From positions 1 to 32,261 of the forward strand of contig JAGQKG010000018.1 in the NCBI GenBank assembly GCA_020430245.1: 32,261 nucleotides of DNA. Direction: 5' to 3'. Each line of letters opens with the position of its first letter. Within the stretch, counting starts at the first letter, position 1. This stretch comes from Nitrospira sp. GTDB taxonomy: Bacteria; Nitrospirota; Nitrospiria; Nitrospirales; UBA8639. The notes under the pieces are model-generated. The model was given only the letters and a program-made list of their open reading frames with translations. It searched no databases and was not told where the DNA came from. The position numbers and the translations under genes are program-made. Positions 16,220-25,142 of the stretch are shown here, piece by piece.

Positions 16220-17533
16220 ATGAACGCCTATATTCCTATAGCCAGTAGATCCATATGTTCGGGATTAATGTTTGTCCTGGTATTGAGCGGGTTGGGCTCA
16301 TTCGCGTGGGCTGAAGATGGAGGAGTGTCCCAACTCAATGCCGGCGACACGGCGTGGGTGTTGATGTCCTCGGCCTTGGTGTTGGCCATGATCATACCCG
16401 GATTGGCGTTGTTTTATGGCGGGATGGTCCGCAGTAAAAACGTGTTAAGTACGATGATGCATAGCTTTATTGCGGTTTGTCTCGTCAGTGTGGTGTGGGT
16501 GTTTTGGGGCTATAGTCTCGCGTTTGCTCCAGATGTGGGAGGCGTCGTTGGGGGACTCAAGTGGTTGGGATTGACCGGGGTGGGACTCGAACCGCTCGAA
16601 GGTTCGACGATTCCCCATTTGGCCTTCATGGTGTTTCAGTTAATGTTCGCGGCGATTACGGTCGCGCTCATTAGTGGAGCCATTGCCGAGCGAATGAAAT
16701 TTAGTGCCTTTGCCTTGTTTGGAGTGTTATGGGTCACGTTCGTTTATGCGCCTCTGGCTCATTGGGTGTGGGGAGGTGGCTGGCTGGCGGAATTGGGTGA
16801 CTTGGATTTTGCCGGTGGGACGGTTGTCCATATCAGTTCGGGTGTGGCGGCGCTAGCCTGCGCTCTCGTCTTAGGAAAACGCCATGGATATGGTACCGAC
16901 AATATGAGCCCCCATAATCTGCCGTTTACGGTCATCGGGGCCAGTTTACTGTGGATCGGGTGGTTTGGATTTAACGCGGGAAGTGCCCTGGCGGCCAATG
17001 GGGTTGCGGCGAGTGCATTTGTGGCCACTCATGTGGCGACGGCTGCGGGAGCGTTAGCCTGGGTCGGAGTAGAGGGGCTCTATCGAGGAAGACCGACCGT
17101 GTTGGGCGCCGCCAGCGGCGCCGTCGCGGGTCTGGTGTCCATCACGCCAGCCGCCGGCTATGTGGGGCCCATCGCGGCGATTGTGATCGGTTTGGGAGGA
17201 GGCGTGGTGTGTTATCTGGGTGTATTTTTAAAGCATAAACTGGGTTATGATGATGCCTTAGATGTGCTGGGTATCCATGGAATCGGAGGAACGTGGGGGG
17301 CAGTGGCCACCGGGTTATTTGCCAGCATGGGAGGAGGAACCGGGCTCTTTTTCGGAAATCCTATGCAGGTAGTCATTCAGGTCGTTGGAGCGGGCGCAAC
17401 CTGGGTATTCTCATTTGTCGGTACCTTCCTCATTCTCAAACTTGTTGACGGGACAATCGGGTTACGCGTCAGTCGAGAAGATGAAGTGCTCGGGTGTGAT
17501 CTTACCCAACACCGGGAACGGGCCTATGGTTAA
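16220..17533 (+). CDS. amtB: Ammonium transporter AmtB, first copy
   Basis: A 437-residue trimeric ammonium channel of the inner membrane. A cleavable signal peptide ends at AWA (about residue 31), then eleven membrane helices. The conduction residues are present: the twin histidines H204 (VVHISSG) and H353 (GIHGIGG), the phenylalanine gate in FQLMF and WFGFNAGS (serine of the S1 site), the periplasmic tryptophan in HWVWGGG and the conserved aspartate of LDFAGG. The C-terminal tail GLRVSREDEVLGCDLTQHRE is the GlnK-regulated segment. ATG 16220 with GAAGGAG at 16205-16211. It follows the porin by 24 nt and precedes glnK by 117 nt. Confidence 0.97.
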   Translation: MNAYIPIASRSICSGLMFVLVLSGLGSFAWAEDGGVSQLNAGDTAWVLMSSALVLAMIIPGLALFYGGMVRSKNVLSTMMHSFIAVCLVSVVWVFWGYSLAFAPDVGGVVGGLKWLGLTGVGLEPLEGSTIPHLAFMVFQLMFAAITVALISGAIAERMKFSAFALFGVLWVTFVYAPLAHWVWGGGWLAELGDLDFAGGTVVHISSGVAALACALVLGKRHGYGTDNMSPHNLPFTVIGASLLWIGWFGFNAGSALAANGVAASAFVATHVATAAGALAWVGVEGLYRGRPTVLGAASGAVAGLVSITPAAGYVGPIAAIVIGLGGGVVCYLGVFLKHKLGYDDALDVLGIHGIGGTWGAVATGLFASMGGGTGLFFGNPMQVVIQVVGAGATWVFSFVGTFLILKLVDGTIGLRVSREDEVLGCDLTQHRERAYG

Positions 17534-17576
17534 TTCACACAAAAGAGATGTGAAGGTTTCGAGAACAAGGGACGGT

Positions 17577-17594
17577 CGGGAGGGTCAGTTGCCC
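17577..17594 (+). promoter_or_regulatory. Weak candidate sigma-54 promoter before glnK
   Basis: GG at 17579-17580 and GC at 17591-17592 are separated by the required 10 bp, with TTGCC as -12 box. The -24 box (GGGAGGG) matches the TGGCACG consensus poorly apart from the invariant GG. It would start transcription near 17604, about 47 nt before the glnK ATG. Confidence 0.25.
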
Positions 17595-17605
17595 GCGACG
17601 ACTGA

Positions 17606-17989
<384 letters not shown>

Positions 17990-18033
17990 CCATTGCCACG
18001 CTACCATACTGATTGTTCATTCGAGGAGGGGAA

Positions 18034-19347
18034 ATGAATCTGTTCATTCCACGCTCAACGCTGGGAAGGTTGACCGGACTGCTGCTTTGTCTGAATTTGA
18101 GTCAGCCCTTGGCTGTCTGGGCAGGCGAAGAGAGTTTGCCAAAAATTGATACGGGAGATACCGCCTGGATCCTCATGTCTTCGGCGTTGGTGTTGTGCAT
18201 GACGCTTCCTGGCTTGGCTTTATTTTACGGCGGGCTGGTTCGCAGGAAAAATGTGCTCGGGACCATTATGCATACGATGGTCATTCTGTGTGTAATTAGC
18301 CTGTTTTGGATCCTGTGCGGATACAGTTTAGCCTTCGGCCCTGATGTTGGAGGGGTAATAGGCGGCCTTGCATGGGTGGGGCTGAATGGTGTGGGAATGG
18401 ATCCGAGTCCGGTGTATGCGTCGACGGTGCCCCATCAAGTCTTTATGTTCTTTCAGCTCATGTTTGCCGCCATCACCGTCGCGTTGATTACCGGCAGTGT
18501 GGCCGAGCGAATGAAATTTAAGGCCTTACTGCTGTTTGCCGTCTTATGGTCTCTCCTGATCTATACGCCATTGGCGCATTGGGTGTGGGGTGGGGGGTGG
18601 TTGGCCAATCTTGGAGCCTTGGATTTTGCCGGCGGTGCGGTTGTCCATATCTCTTCCGGGTTCGGGGCATTGGTCTGTGCCGTGATGCTTGGGAAGCGCA
18701 AGGGATTTGGTTCAGAGCCAATGCCTCCCCATGATTTGCCCATGACCGTCCTGGGTGCGGGACTCCTCTGGTTCGGATGGTTCGGCTTTAACGCTGGGAG
18801 TGCGCTCGGAGCCAATGGTGTCGCCGGTGCCGCGTTTCTTGCAACACACACGGCCGCCTCGGCAGGAGGACTCAGTTGGATGGTGGCTGAATGGGTGCAT
18901 AGGGGAAAACCGACCGTCTTAGGGGTTGCCAGTGGGGTGGTCGCCGGTTTGGCCACGGTAACTCCCGCTGCAGGATTTATCGGGCCGATGTCAGCCCTCT
19001 TCATTGGTCTGGTTGCAGGCACTGTCTGTTATGTCGCAGTCGTGTGGAAAATGCGACTGGGCTATGATGATTCGCTTGATGTCGTGGGCATTCATGGCGT
19101 GGGTGGGTTTATGGGCATATTGGCGACAGGGTTGTTTGCCTCAATCGGGGCGCAGGGTTTCTTTTTCGGGAACCCCGAACAGTTTGGTATACAAGTCGTA
19201 TTGGCTTTGGTAACCTTGGCGTTTTCTGTCATCGGGACCTATTTCATCCTTAAAATAGTGGATGTGACGGTGGGGCTCAGAGTCTCCGCCCGAGACGAGG
19301 AAATGGGGTTGGATCTCAGTCAACACAACGAACGGGCCTATTCCTAA
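18034..19347 (+). CDS. amtB: Ammonium transporter AmtB, second copy
   Basis: A 437-residue paralogue of the transporter on the other side of glnK. ATG 18034 is preceded by GAGGAGG (18023-18029); the frame is open upstream to a TTG at 18013 but that is unlikely. A signal peptide ends near AVWA. All channel residues are kept: H205 (VVHISSG), H354 (GIHGVGG), the FQLMF and WFGFNAGS gates and HWVWGGG. The tail GLRVSARDEEMGLDLSQHNE parallels the first copy. The two copies are alike along their whole length but differ in periplasmic loops (this one has a two-residue longer SPVYAS segment), so they are a duplication that may have diverged in affinity or GlnK contact. The glnA gene follows after 143 nt. 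Confidence 0.97.
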   Translation: MNLFIPRSTLGRLTGLLLCLNLSQPLAVWAGEESLPKIDTGDTAWILMSSALVLCMTLPGLALFYGGLVRRKNVLGTIMHTMVILCVISLFWILCGYSLAFGPDVGGVIGGLAWVGLNGVGMDPSPVYASTVPHQVFMFFQLMFAAITVALITGSVAERMKFKALLLFAVLWSLLIYTPLAHWVWGGGWLANLGALDFAGGAVVHISSGFGALVCAVMLGKRKGFGSEPMPPHDLPMTVLGAGLLWFGWFGFNAGSALGANGVAGAAFLATHTAASAGGLSWMVAEWVHRGKPTVLGVASGVVAGLATVTPAAGFIGPMSALFIGLVAGTVCYVAVVWKMRLGYDDSLDVVGIHGVGGFMGILATGLFASIGAQGFFFGNPEQFGIQVVLALVTLAFSVIGTYFILKIVDVTVGLRVSARDEEMGLDLSQHNERAYS

Positions 19348-19427
19348 TAGGGAAGTGTGTGGCTGAGCTTGATGCAGTGGAACCGGATATGGCCTCCGAT
19401 CCACGTCGGATGACTGCGTGGAAACAG

Positions 19428-19456
19428 TTGAGGAGATGAGCGCGTGGGATTATTTT
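19428..19456 (+). promoter_or_regulatory. Candidate glnA promoter
   Basis: TTGAGG (19428-19433) and TATTTT (19451-19456) with a 17-bp spacer; each matches four of six consensus bases. Start would be near 19463, 28 nt before the glnA ATG. It would let glnA be transcribed apart from the amt genes. Confidence 0.3.
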
Positions 19457-19490
19457 TTATAAACAGATGTGTTGGCGAAGGAGGTATTGA

Positions 19491-20900
19491 ATGACCGCGA
19501 AAGAAGTGTTGGATTTTGCAAAAAAGAACAAGGTGGAAATGGTGGACGTCAAGTTTGTCGATCTTATGGGTACCTGGCAGCATTTTTCGATTCCGACTTC
19601 AGAGTTGACGTTGGATCTATTTAAAGATGGCTCAGGATTTGATGGATCGTCTATCCGTGGCTGGCGCATGATTCAAAATAGCGACATGTTGATTGTGCCT
19701 GATCCGAATACCGCCTGCATGGATCCTTTTACGGAGATTCCGACCTTAAGCATTGTGGGGGACGTGCAAGATCCGATTACCCGGACCATCTATGAGCGGG
19801 ATCCACGCGGAGTGGCCCTTCGCGCTGAACAATATCTCAAGAGCACCAAAATCGGGGATGTTTCTTATTGGGGCCCTGAAGCAGAATTCTTCATTTTTGA
19901 CCATGTGTCGTTCGATCAAAACAGCCACTCCGGTTACTACTTCGTCGATTCGGAAGAGGGCATTTGGAATTCAGGGAAAGACGGAGTCAACCTCGGATCC
20001 CGTCCGCGCCACAAGGAAGGATATTTTCCTGTGGCTCCGGTCGACTCCCAACAGGATATCCGCTCGGAGATGTGCCGGGAAATGGAAAAAGCGGGGATCA
20101 AGGTGGAGAAACATCATCATGAAGTGGCCACAGGGGGACAAGCCGAGATCGACCTTCGATTCGATACCCTGGTCAAGATGGCCGACCAGATGATGATGTA
20201 CAAATATATCGTGCGCAATGTCGCACGTCGGCATAACAAAACCGTGACCTTCATGCCCAAACCACTCTATGGGGATAATGGCACCGGGATGCATACGCAT
20301 CAGAGTATCTGGAAAGACGGGAAACCTCTGTTTGCCGGGAAGGAATATGCAGGTGTCTCGCAGCTGTGCCTGTATTATATCGGCGGAATACTCAAACATG
20401 GTCCGGCATTAGCTGCGCTCACCAACCCGATCACGAATTCCTACAAACGGCTGACCCCGGGTTTTGAAGCACCGGTGTTGTTGGCTTATTCCAGCCGGAA
20501 CCGCTCGGCGGGCATCCGGATTCCCATGTATTCGCCGAGTCCCAAGGCTAAACGTATTGAGGTTCGGTTCCCTGACCCATCCTGTAATGTGTATTTGGCT
20601 TTCAGTGCCATGCTCATGGCCGGATTAGACGGCATTCAAAATAAAATTCATCCGGGCGAAGCCATGGATAAAAATCTCTATGATTTAGAGCCGGAAGAAT
20701 TAGGAAATATTCCCTCATTGCCCTCGAGTCTGGAGCAGGCTTTAAAGGCTCTCGAGGATGACCATGAATTTCTCTTGAAAGGGGGGGTATTTTCCGAGGA
20801 TCTGCTTGAGGCCTGGATCGCCTATAAACGGTCCAATGAAATCGATGCCATTCGGGTCAGGCCGCACCCGCATGAATACTTTATGTACTTTGATTGCTAA
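19491..20900 (+). CDS. glnA: Type I glutamine synthetase
   Basis: Dodecameric cytoplasmic enzyme that makes glutamine from glutamate, ammonium and ATP. The 469-residue length is that of the adenylylated GSI-beta class. Motifs are [12 protein letters not shown] and [10 protein letters not shown] (N-terminal domain with the catalytic aspartate), [10 protein letters not shown], the metal and ATP regions [11 protein letters not shown] and [10 protein letters not shown], and [12 protein letters not shown]. The adenylylation tyrosine is Tyr397 in [10 protein letters not shown], the same residue number as in E. coli. ATG 19491 has GGAGG just upstream. It closes the ammonium cluster and is followed by a strong terminator and the split GlnE genes, which are expected to control it. 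Confidence 0.98.
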   Translation: MTAKEVLDFAKKNKVEMVDVKFVDLMGTWQHFSIPTSELTLDLFKDGSGFDGSSIRGWRMIQNSDMLIVPDPNTACMDPFTEIPTLSIVGDVQDPITRTIYERDPRGVALRAEQYLKSTKIGDVSYWGPEAEFFIFDHVSFDQNSHSGYYFVDSEEGIWNSGKDGVNLGSRPRHKEGYFPVAPVDSQQDIRSEMCREMEKAGIKVEKHHHEVATGGQAEIDLRFDTLVKMADQMMMYKYIVRNVARRHNKTVTFMPKPLYGDNGTGMHTHQSIWKDGKPLFAGKEYAGVSQLCLYYIGGILKHGPALAALTNPITNSYKRLTPGFEAPVLLAYSSRNRSAGIRIPMYSPSPKAKRIEVRFPDPSCNVYLAFSAMLMAGLDGIQNKIHPGEAMDKNLYDLEPEELGNIPSLPSSLEQALKALEDDHEFLLKGGVFSEDLLEAWIAYKRSNEIDAIRVRPHPHEYFMYFDC

Positions 20901-20911
20901 GTGCTGAGTAT

Positions 20912-20952
20912 GACCTTCCCCGCGTGTCTGCGGGGAAGGTCTACGGTTTTTT
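20912..20952 (+). terminator. Strong intrinsic terminator of glnA
   Basis: GACCTTCCCCGC (20912-20923) pairs perfectly with GCGGGGAAGGTC (20930-20941) around a 6-nt loop, a 12-bp GC-rich stem, and TTTTTT follows at 20947-20952. It separates glnA from the convergent minus-strand gene. Confidence 0.93.
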
Positions 20953-21007
20953 CATGCCCGGGGAGTCGAGATGAAGGGGATGAACCAATCCTTCAGATGT
21001 CCGGGCG

Positions 21008-23254
21008 TTATTGTTTAGGAAAACGTTGAAGAAATTGTTCGTGAATTTTCGTCATTCTGGTGTGGATGGCATGTTCCAGATCGTCGGCTCCCTGAAGCCA
21101 GTTTGTGGTGAGCATCCCCAGCCGGCGGGCGAGAAAAACCATTTCATCGGAACCGGATGGAGGCAGAACAAGGTCCTGGGCATGGCCACGGACAATTCTG
21201 AGGCCATCAATGAGTTGTCGGAAATACAGGTAGTGGTCTTTGAGTTGTGCCCCTTCCTCAAGACCGACCAGTCCTTCCCCGCTTAAGTGATCAATAGCCT
21301 CGAGCGTATTAGGAGTGCGAATGGAGGGATGATCATGCCCGTGCATGAGTTGAAGATATTGCACGGTATACTCCACATCAAGGAGACCACCGGCCCCGTA
21401 TTTGACATGGGTGGTTCCCGGTCGGACCAATTCTTTGGTCTGACGTTCACGAAGACGGAGGGCGGTTTGCAAATCCCATGAGTCGGGGGCATAGACGAAT
21501 TGGTCACGATGTAGCTCAACAGCTTTTCCCACCGCACGATTGCCAGCCAGAAAGCGAAGCTTGATAAGGGCTTGTCGTTCAAATGGAGCGGCTCCACCCT
21601 CTGACGCATAATACCGCTGAATTTCTTCGAGGGAATTGGCCAGGAGCCCCTTTTCTCCATGGGGACGAAGCCGGGTATCCAGGTGGAAAATGCCTTCCTG
21701 TTTGGCTTCAATCCATTGGAGAAATTCCTGCGCCCAGCGTTCAAAATAATCTGATGAGGCCCGCGTTGTCTGACCGCGCCGGGCCTTGGCCGGCGTTTGA
21801 TAGACGAACAGAATCTCGATATCTGAGGCGTAACCTAATTCACCACCCCCAAGTTTCCCTAATCCAAAGATCGCCATTGAAGGAGGAGTGGTGAGGGAGG
21901 CTTTCGGATTGATCACCTGTTGAGAATGCAGAAGGGCCTGGTTAAGAATGACATCAGCCAGATTGGTCAGGGCTTGGGAAAACTGTGGGAGCGAACTATT
22001 CTCGAGGAGATGACGCATGTCGATGCGAAAGAGCTCTTCATCTTTCCATTGATTCAAACGATGTTTTTTGTCAGCGGGAGTTTTGGCTTTGAGTAGTAAC
22101 GGCTCGATGGCCTTGCTGAGGGTAGATTGTGACCGGATCAGGGGGCCTTTTTGGTACTGATTCATCATGGGCAACAAGTTGTTGTGCTGCCGGCGAAGTA
22201 AATCCTCCCACAGGTAATCACTGCTGCCAAAGAGTTGAGCCAGTCGTTCCAGAGTGGAAGCCTGGCTCAGTTTGGTGAGATGCGATGAGGTATTGGCCTG
22301 TTCCAACCATTGATCGAGAAATTGATCAAAATGATCGAGAGCTTTCCCTGGGTCCGGCGCCCACCTCAGGTAATGGGTGAATTCTTTGAGTAAGGTGGCC
22401 GCCGTTCGCAATTCCTGTTGTTCACCTTTTCCTTGAATTTTTCCACCTTGCCGCCCGCGGACATACAGGCGATTGCGTACGCGATGCTTGGCAACTTCAA
22501 TCTTGGCTTTCACAATATAAATGCCGCGCATGGCCAGGGCGTTGGCAAAGGTGTACAAAAATGCCGGCGTATCGGTGGAGCTAATATCCAGAATCGTTTC
22601 ATGGCTGGCGCGCGGGTTTGAAAAAGAAATGTGAACGGGATGGACCATCTCCGTCGGTTTCTGACGCATGTTCCCTAAAGTCTCAATGAGCCGGCGATTC
22701 ACCTGGCGACGGGCTTGCCGGATGTGATTCTTTTGAAGAAGGAGGAGGAGAGTTGTCACCATCTCTTGAAACTCACGTTGTTCGGGTTCGTCAAATTTCC
22801 GGTCTTCAATGGCCTGCACGTGAAAGACATCCACAACGATTTTTCGGGTCAATCCCCGAGTCGCCTGCGTGGATGAACCCAGGGGCTTATGTCCGGGAGA
22901 TGATTTTATGGATGGGGGAGTGGGGGACGTGGTCTCCAGCGAGGTGAAAATCGTGGCTTCGCGAATATCCAGCCCAAAGGACGATAGGATGCCACAGAAT
23001 GTGGCAAATTCTGAAAAATAGTCGTAACCCACCAGAGTCAGTTGATATTGACGGGTGGGTAGAGTCCGGATCGAGATGGCACATGGGCGTTCAAAGGTAA
23101 GCTGGTTTGCCAGACCTAAATGTTCCAGAATAGCGGCGGGAGGGAAGCTCTCAAAATAATCCTGGTCCATCTGCTGGACAAAATCTCTGATCAAGGCCGG
23201 ACGAAGATGAGGACATTGGGTTTGATAAGACTGGATCTGTTCTGAGTCGTTCAT
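21008..23254 (-). CDS. GlnE C-terminal-type adenylyltransferase with N-terminal ACT domains
   Basis: A 748-residue protein read from the ATG at 23252-23254. Domains: a short helical lead (1-60); an ACT domain (about 69-150) with LTLVGYDYFSEFATFCGIL and VVDVFHVQ; a second ACT domain (about 208-275) with TILDISSTDTPAFLYTFA and NRLYVRG, both like the pair at the end of GlnD; a helical linker; then a nucleotidyltransferase domain with FGLGKLGGGELGYASDIE (D478, E480) and the GlnE features TRLRPHGEKGLLANS, FERQALIKLRFLAGN and GAGGLLDVEYTVQYLQL. The last part best matches the half of E. coli GlnE that adenylylates glutamine synthetase. The second metal aspartate is glutamate. A longer frame up to 23371 would run through both predicted promoters and is rejected. 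Divergent from the other half. Confidence 0.85.
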   Translation of the reverse strand: MNDSEQIQSYQTQCPHLRPALIRDFVQQMDQDYFESFPPAAILEHLGLANQLTFERPCAISIRTLPTRQYQLTLVGYDYFSEFATFCGILSSFGLDIREATIFTSLETTSPTPPSIKSSPGHKPLGSSTQATRGLTRKIVVDVFHVQAIEDRKFDEPEQREFQEMVTTLLLLLQKNHIRQARRQVNRRLIETLGNMRQKPTEMVHPVHISFSNPRASHETILDISSTDTPAFLYTFANALAMRGIYIVKAKIEVAKHRVRNRLYVRGRQGGKIQGKGEQQELRTAATLLKEFTHYLRWAPDPGKALDHFDQFLDQWLEQANTSSHLTKLSQASTLERLAQLFGSSDYLWEDLLRRQHNNLLPMMNQYQKGPLIRSQSTLSKAIEPLLLKAKTPADKKHRLNQWKDEELFRIDMRHLLENSSLPQFSQALTNLADVILNQALLHSQQVINPKASLTTPPSMAIFGLGKLGGGELGYASDIEILFVYQTPAKARRGQTTRASSDYFERWAQEFLQWIEAKQEGIFHLDTRLRPHGEKGLLANSLEEIQRYYASEGGAAPFERQALIKLRFLAGNRAVGKAVELHRDQFVYAPDSWDLQTALRLRERQTKELVRPGTTHVKYGAGGLLDVEYTVQYLQLMHGHDHPSIRTPNTLEAIDHLSGEGLVGLEEGAQLKDHYLYFRQLIDGLRIVRGHAQDLVLPPSGSDEMVFLARRLGMLTTNWLQGADDLEHAIHTRMTKIHEQFLQRFPKQ

Positions 23255-23262
23255 GGTGCTCG

Positions 23263-23291
23263 AGTATACTGAAAAAATGTTGCATTGTAAG
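23263..23291 (-). promoter_or_regulatory. Predicted promoter of the ACT/adenylyltransferase gene
   Basis: On the minus strand, CTTACA (23286-23291) and TATACT (23263-23268) are 17 bp apart. The start point would be near 23256, within about two bases of the ATG at 23254, so the message would be essentially leaderless, in keeping with the lack of a Shine-Dalgarno. Confidence 0.55.
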
Positions 23292-23313
23292 GTCTGGTGG
23301 TCTCCCGTATAAT
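23285..23313 (+). promoter_or_regulatory. Predicted promoter of the GlnE N-half gene
   Basis: TTGTAA (23285-23290) and a perfect TATAAT (23308-23313) with a 17-bp spacer. Start near 23320, about seven bases before ATG 23327. Its -35 overlaps that of the opposite promoter by five bases. Confidence 0.6.
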
Positions 23314-23326
23314 TTTCCTGTTGACG

Positions 23327-24961
23327 ATGACCGCTTTCAAACCACATGCAGCTTCCGAGGGTGATTCCCATTCTGTTCCTCTCCCCGATCCCACGCCTTT
23401 ACTCCTTGCTTCAGGACTTTCATCGCATGTCGTAGCGAAAATTCTTCAGGCCTATGGCCTGCAGGATTGGAAGGGAGCCGACCAGAACCTTCAGACCATG
23501 GCCGGGGAACCGGCCACTCGGAAAGCCCTGGCGGCCATTCTGCCCGCGGTCTTACGCAGCATTGCGCGAACGGCCGATCCGGATCAAGCCATCAATGAAT
23601 GGGAACGGTATGTGGATTCGGGTATCCAACGGCTCCAGTTGTTTCAATATTTAGCGATGGTCCCGCACGTGATCGAGGTGTTGGGAACGGCGTTCGGGAA
23701 TAGTCCAGCCATGGCGCAAACATTTATTCGTGATCCGTTATTAGTGTATTGGATTGAAGATGATGGGATTCTGCGACGGCGGATGACGCGGAGTGCTCTT
23801 GAGGCTAACGTGGAGGCCGCCCTCGGTGCGGTGACAAGTTTTGAGGGAAAATGTGAAGCGTTACGACGGATGAAGCGGCGTGAAATGCTACGAATCGGGA
23901 TTCGTGACTTATTAGGCATAGCCACGCCGGTGGAAACCTATACGGTATTATCGGATCTTGCCGCAACAGTGATTCACGCGGTTTATGAACTGGTGAATCG
24001 GGAGTTCACGCAGCGGTATGGCGATTTTGGAGGGGGGGCATCGCCCGGAAAAAATGTAGGCGGTTTTTCCGTGCTGGCCATGGGAAAACTCGGAGGCTGG
24101 GAACTCAATTATAGCTCGGATGTCGATCTCATTTATGTGTACCAGGCGCCAGAAGGGAAGACGAAAGCGGGGAGGGGGCAAACCAGTATTGCCCGGGCAC
24201 TGTATTGTGAAACCCTGGCCAGGGAACTCACGGCAGTCTTAACGGCGCCAACGGCGGAAGGGGCCTTGTTTCGAGTCGATCTCCGTCTCCGTCCGGAAGG
24301 GATGGTCGGGCCGTTGGCCTCCTCTCTTGAAGACGCGCTTCATTATTATGCAGGTCGAGGACGAACCTGGGAACGACTGGCGTTTCTCAAAGCCAAACCC
24401 ATTGCGGGAAATCTCCGTGTGGGGCAGGCATTAATCAAGGGGTTGACAAACTTTGTCTATGGGAATGACAAAAACCAAGGTGAAGTCTTTCCGGCCATTC
24501 AATCACTCCGGTCACAAATTCTGGTCAAGATGATTCGACGAGGGGAAGTTGACCGGCATGTTAAATTGGGCATCGGAGGCATTCGGGAAATTGAATTTAT
24601 TGTGCAAGCCCTTCAGCTGCGCTGGGGGCGGGCCTATCCAACAATCCGTGATCGGCAAACACTCAAAGCCTTGGTGAAGTTGGCCCGCATTGAGAAACTG
24701 ACAACCCAGGAGGCACGCCTGCTGAAAGAGTCGTATGTGTTTTTGAGAAATCTTGAACACAAACTTCAAATGGTCCATGAATTTCAAACGCATTTGCTCC
24801 CCAGTAAGACGGAGGAGATTGCCAAATGTGCCGTCAGAATGGGGTACCTCAAACAGGCAACCGTGGGAAAGGCCACGGAGACATTCCTGAACGACTATCG
24901 CCGACATACCACCACCGTACATCAGTTGTACGAACGCATCCTGTGTTCCGCATCGCCCTAG
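23327..24961 (+). CDS. GlnE N-terminal-type half (glutamine synthetase adenylyltransferase/deadenylylase domain)
   Basis: A 544-residue protein corresponding to the first half of GlnE, whose full form is about 950 residues. An N-terminal helical part with ILPAVLRSIARTADPDQA and the AMAQTFIRDPLL stretch leads to the nucleotidyltransferase motif MGKLGGWELNYSSDVDLIYV (residues 252-271; carboxylates D265 and D267). Then follow RLRPEGMVGPLASS, RTWERLAFLKAKPIAGN and IKLGIGGIREIEF-like KLGIGGIREIEFIVQ, characteristic of the N-terminal domain, which in E. coli removes AMP from glutamine synthetase. The frame ends cleanly at TAG-type stop 24959-24961 and shows no remnant of a C-terminal half. ATG 23327 is preferred to GTG 23297, which lies between the predicted -35 and -10. 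Together with the divergent gene it would form a split GlnE. Confidence 0.86.
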   Translation: MTAFKPHAASEGDSHSVPLPDPTPLLLASGLSSHVVAKILQAYGLQDWKGADQNLQTMAGEPATRKALAAILPAVLRSIARTADPDQAINEWERYVDSGIQRLQLFQYLAMVPHVIEVLGTAFGNSPAMAQTFIRDPLLVYWIEDDGILRRRMTRSALEANVEAALGAVTSFEGKCEALRRMKRREMLRIGIRDLLGIATPVETYTVLSDLAATVIHAVYELVNREFTQRYGDFGGGASPGKNVGGFSVLAMGKLGGWELNYSSDVDLIYVYQAPEGKTKAGRGQTSIARALYCETLARELTAVLTAPTAEGALFRVDLRLRPEGMVGPLASSLEDALHYYAGRGRTWERLAFLKAKPIAGNLRVGQALIKGLTNFVYGNDKNQGEVFPAIQSLRSQILVKMIRRGEVDRHVKLGIGGIREIEFIVQALQLRWGRAYPTIRDRQTLKALVKLARIEKLTTQEARLLKESYVFLRNLEHKLQMVHEFQTHLLPSKTEEIAKCAVRMGYLKQATVGKATETFLNDYRRHTTTVHQLYERILCSASP

Positions 24962-25060
24962 CTGCTCTATACGTGTTCCCTGGAATTGTTTTTTTCGTCT
25001 CATTTGACCGACGTGTTGCAGAGAATAGGAAGAATCTCGAGTGTGAACCAGTCCTAAGGG

Positions 25061-25073
25061 GTTGAAATTCAAC
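25061..25073. promoter_or_regulatory. Short palindrome upstream of clpB
   Basis: GTTGAA-A-TTCAAC is a perfect 6-bp dyad about 70 bp before the clpB ATG, a possible operator. A TATACT (25115-25120) lies downstream but lacks a -35 at normal distance. No CIRCE element was seen. Confidence 0.35.
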
Positions 25074-25142
25074 TCGGGATTATTATCTTGATAGGGAAAG
25101 ATAAATTCTTTAGCTATACTGTCTTTATTGAGGGGGAAGCCA

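Noticed and set aside
19358..19375. Sigma-54-like TGGC...TGCA before glnA
   Set aside because: The GG and GC dinucleotides are 11 rather than 10 bp apart.
23255..23371. 39-residue N-terminal extension of the minus-strand GlnE-like protein
   Set aside because: It would place coding sequence over both predicted promoters and the other gene's start, and the added residues look random.
21008..24961. Frameshifted or pseudogenised single glnE
   Set aside because: The halves are on opposite strands, both are long intact frames, and each has its own complete nucleotidyltransferase motif.
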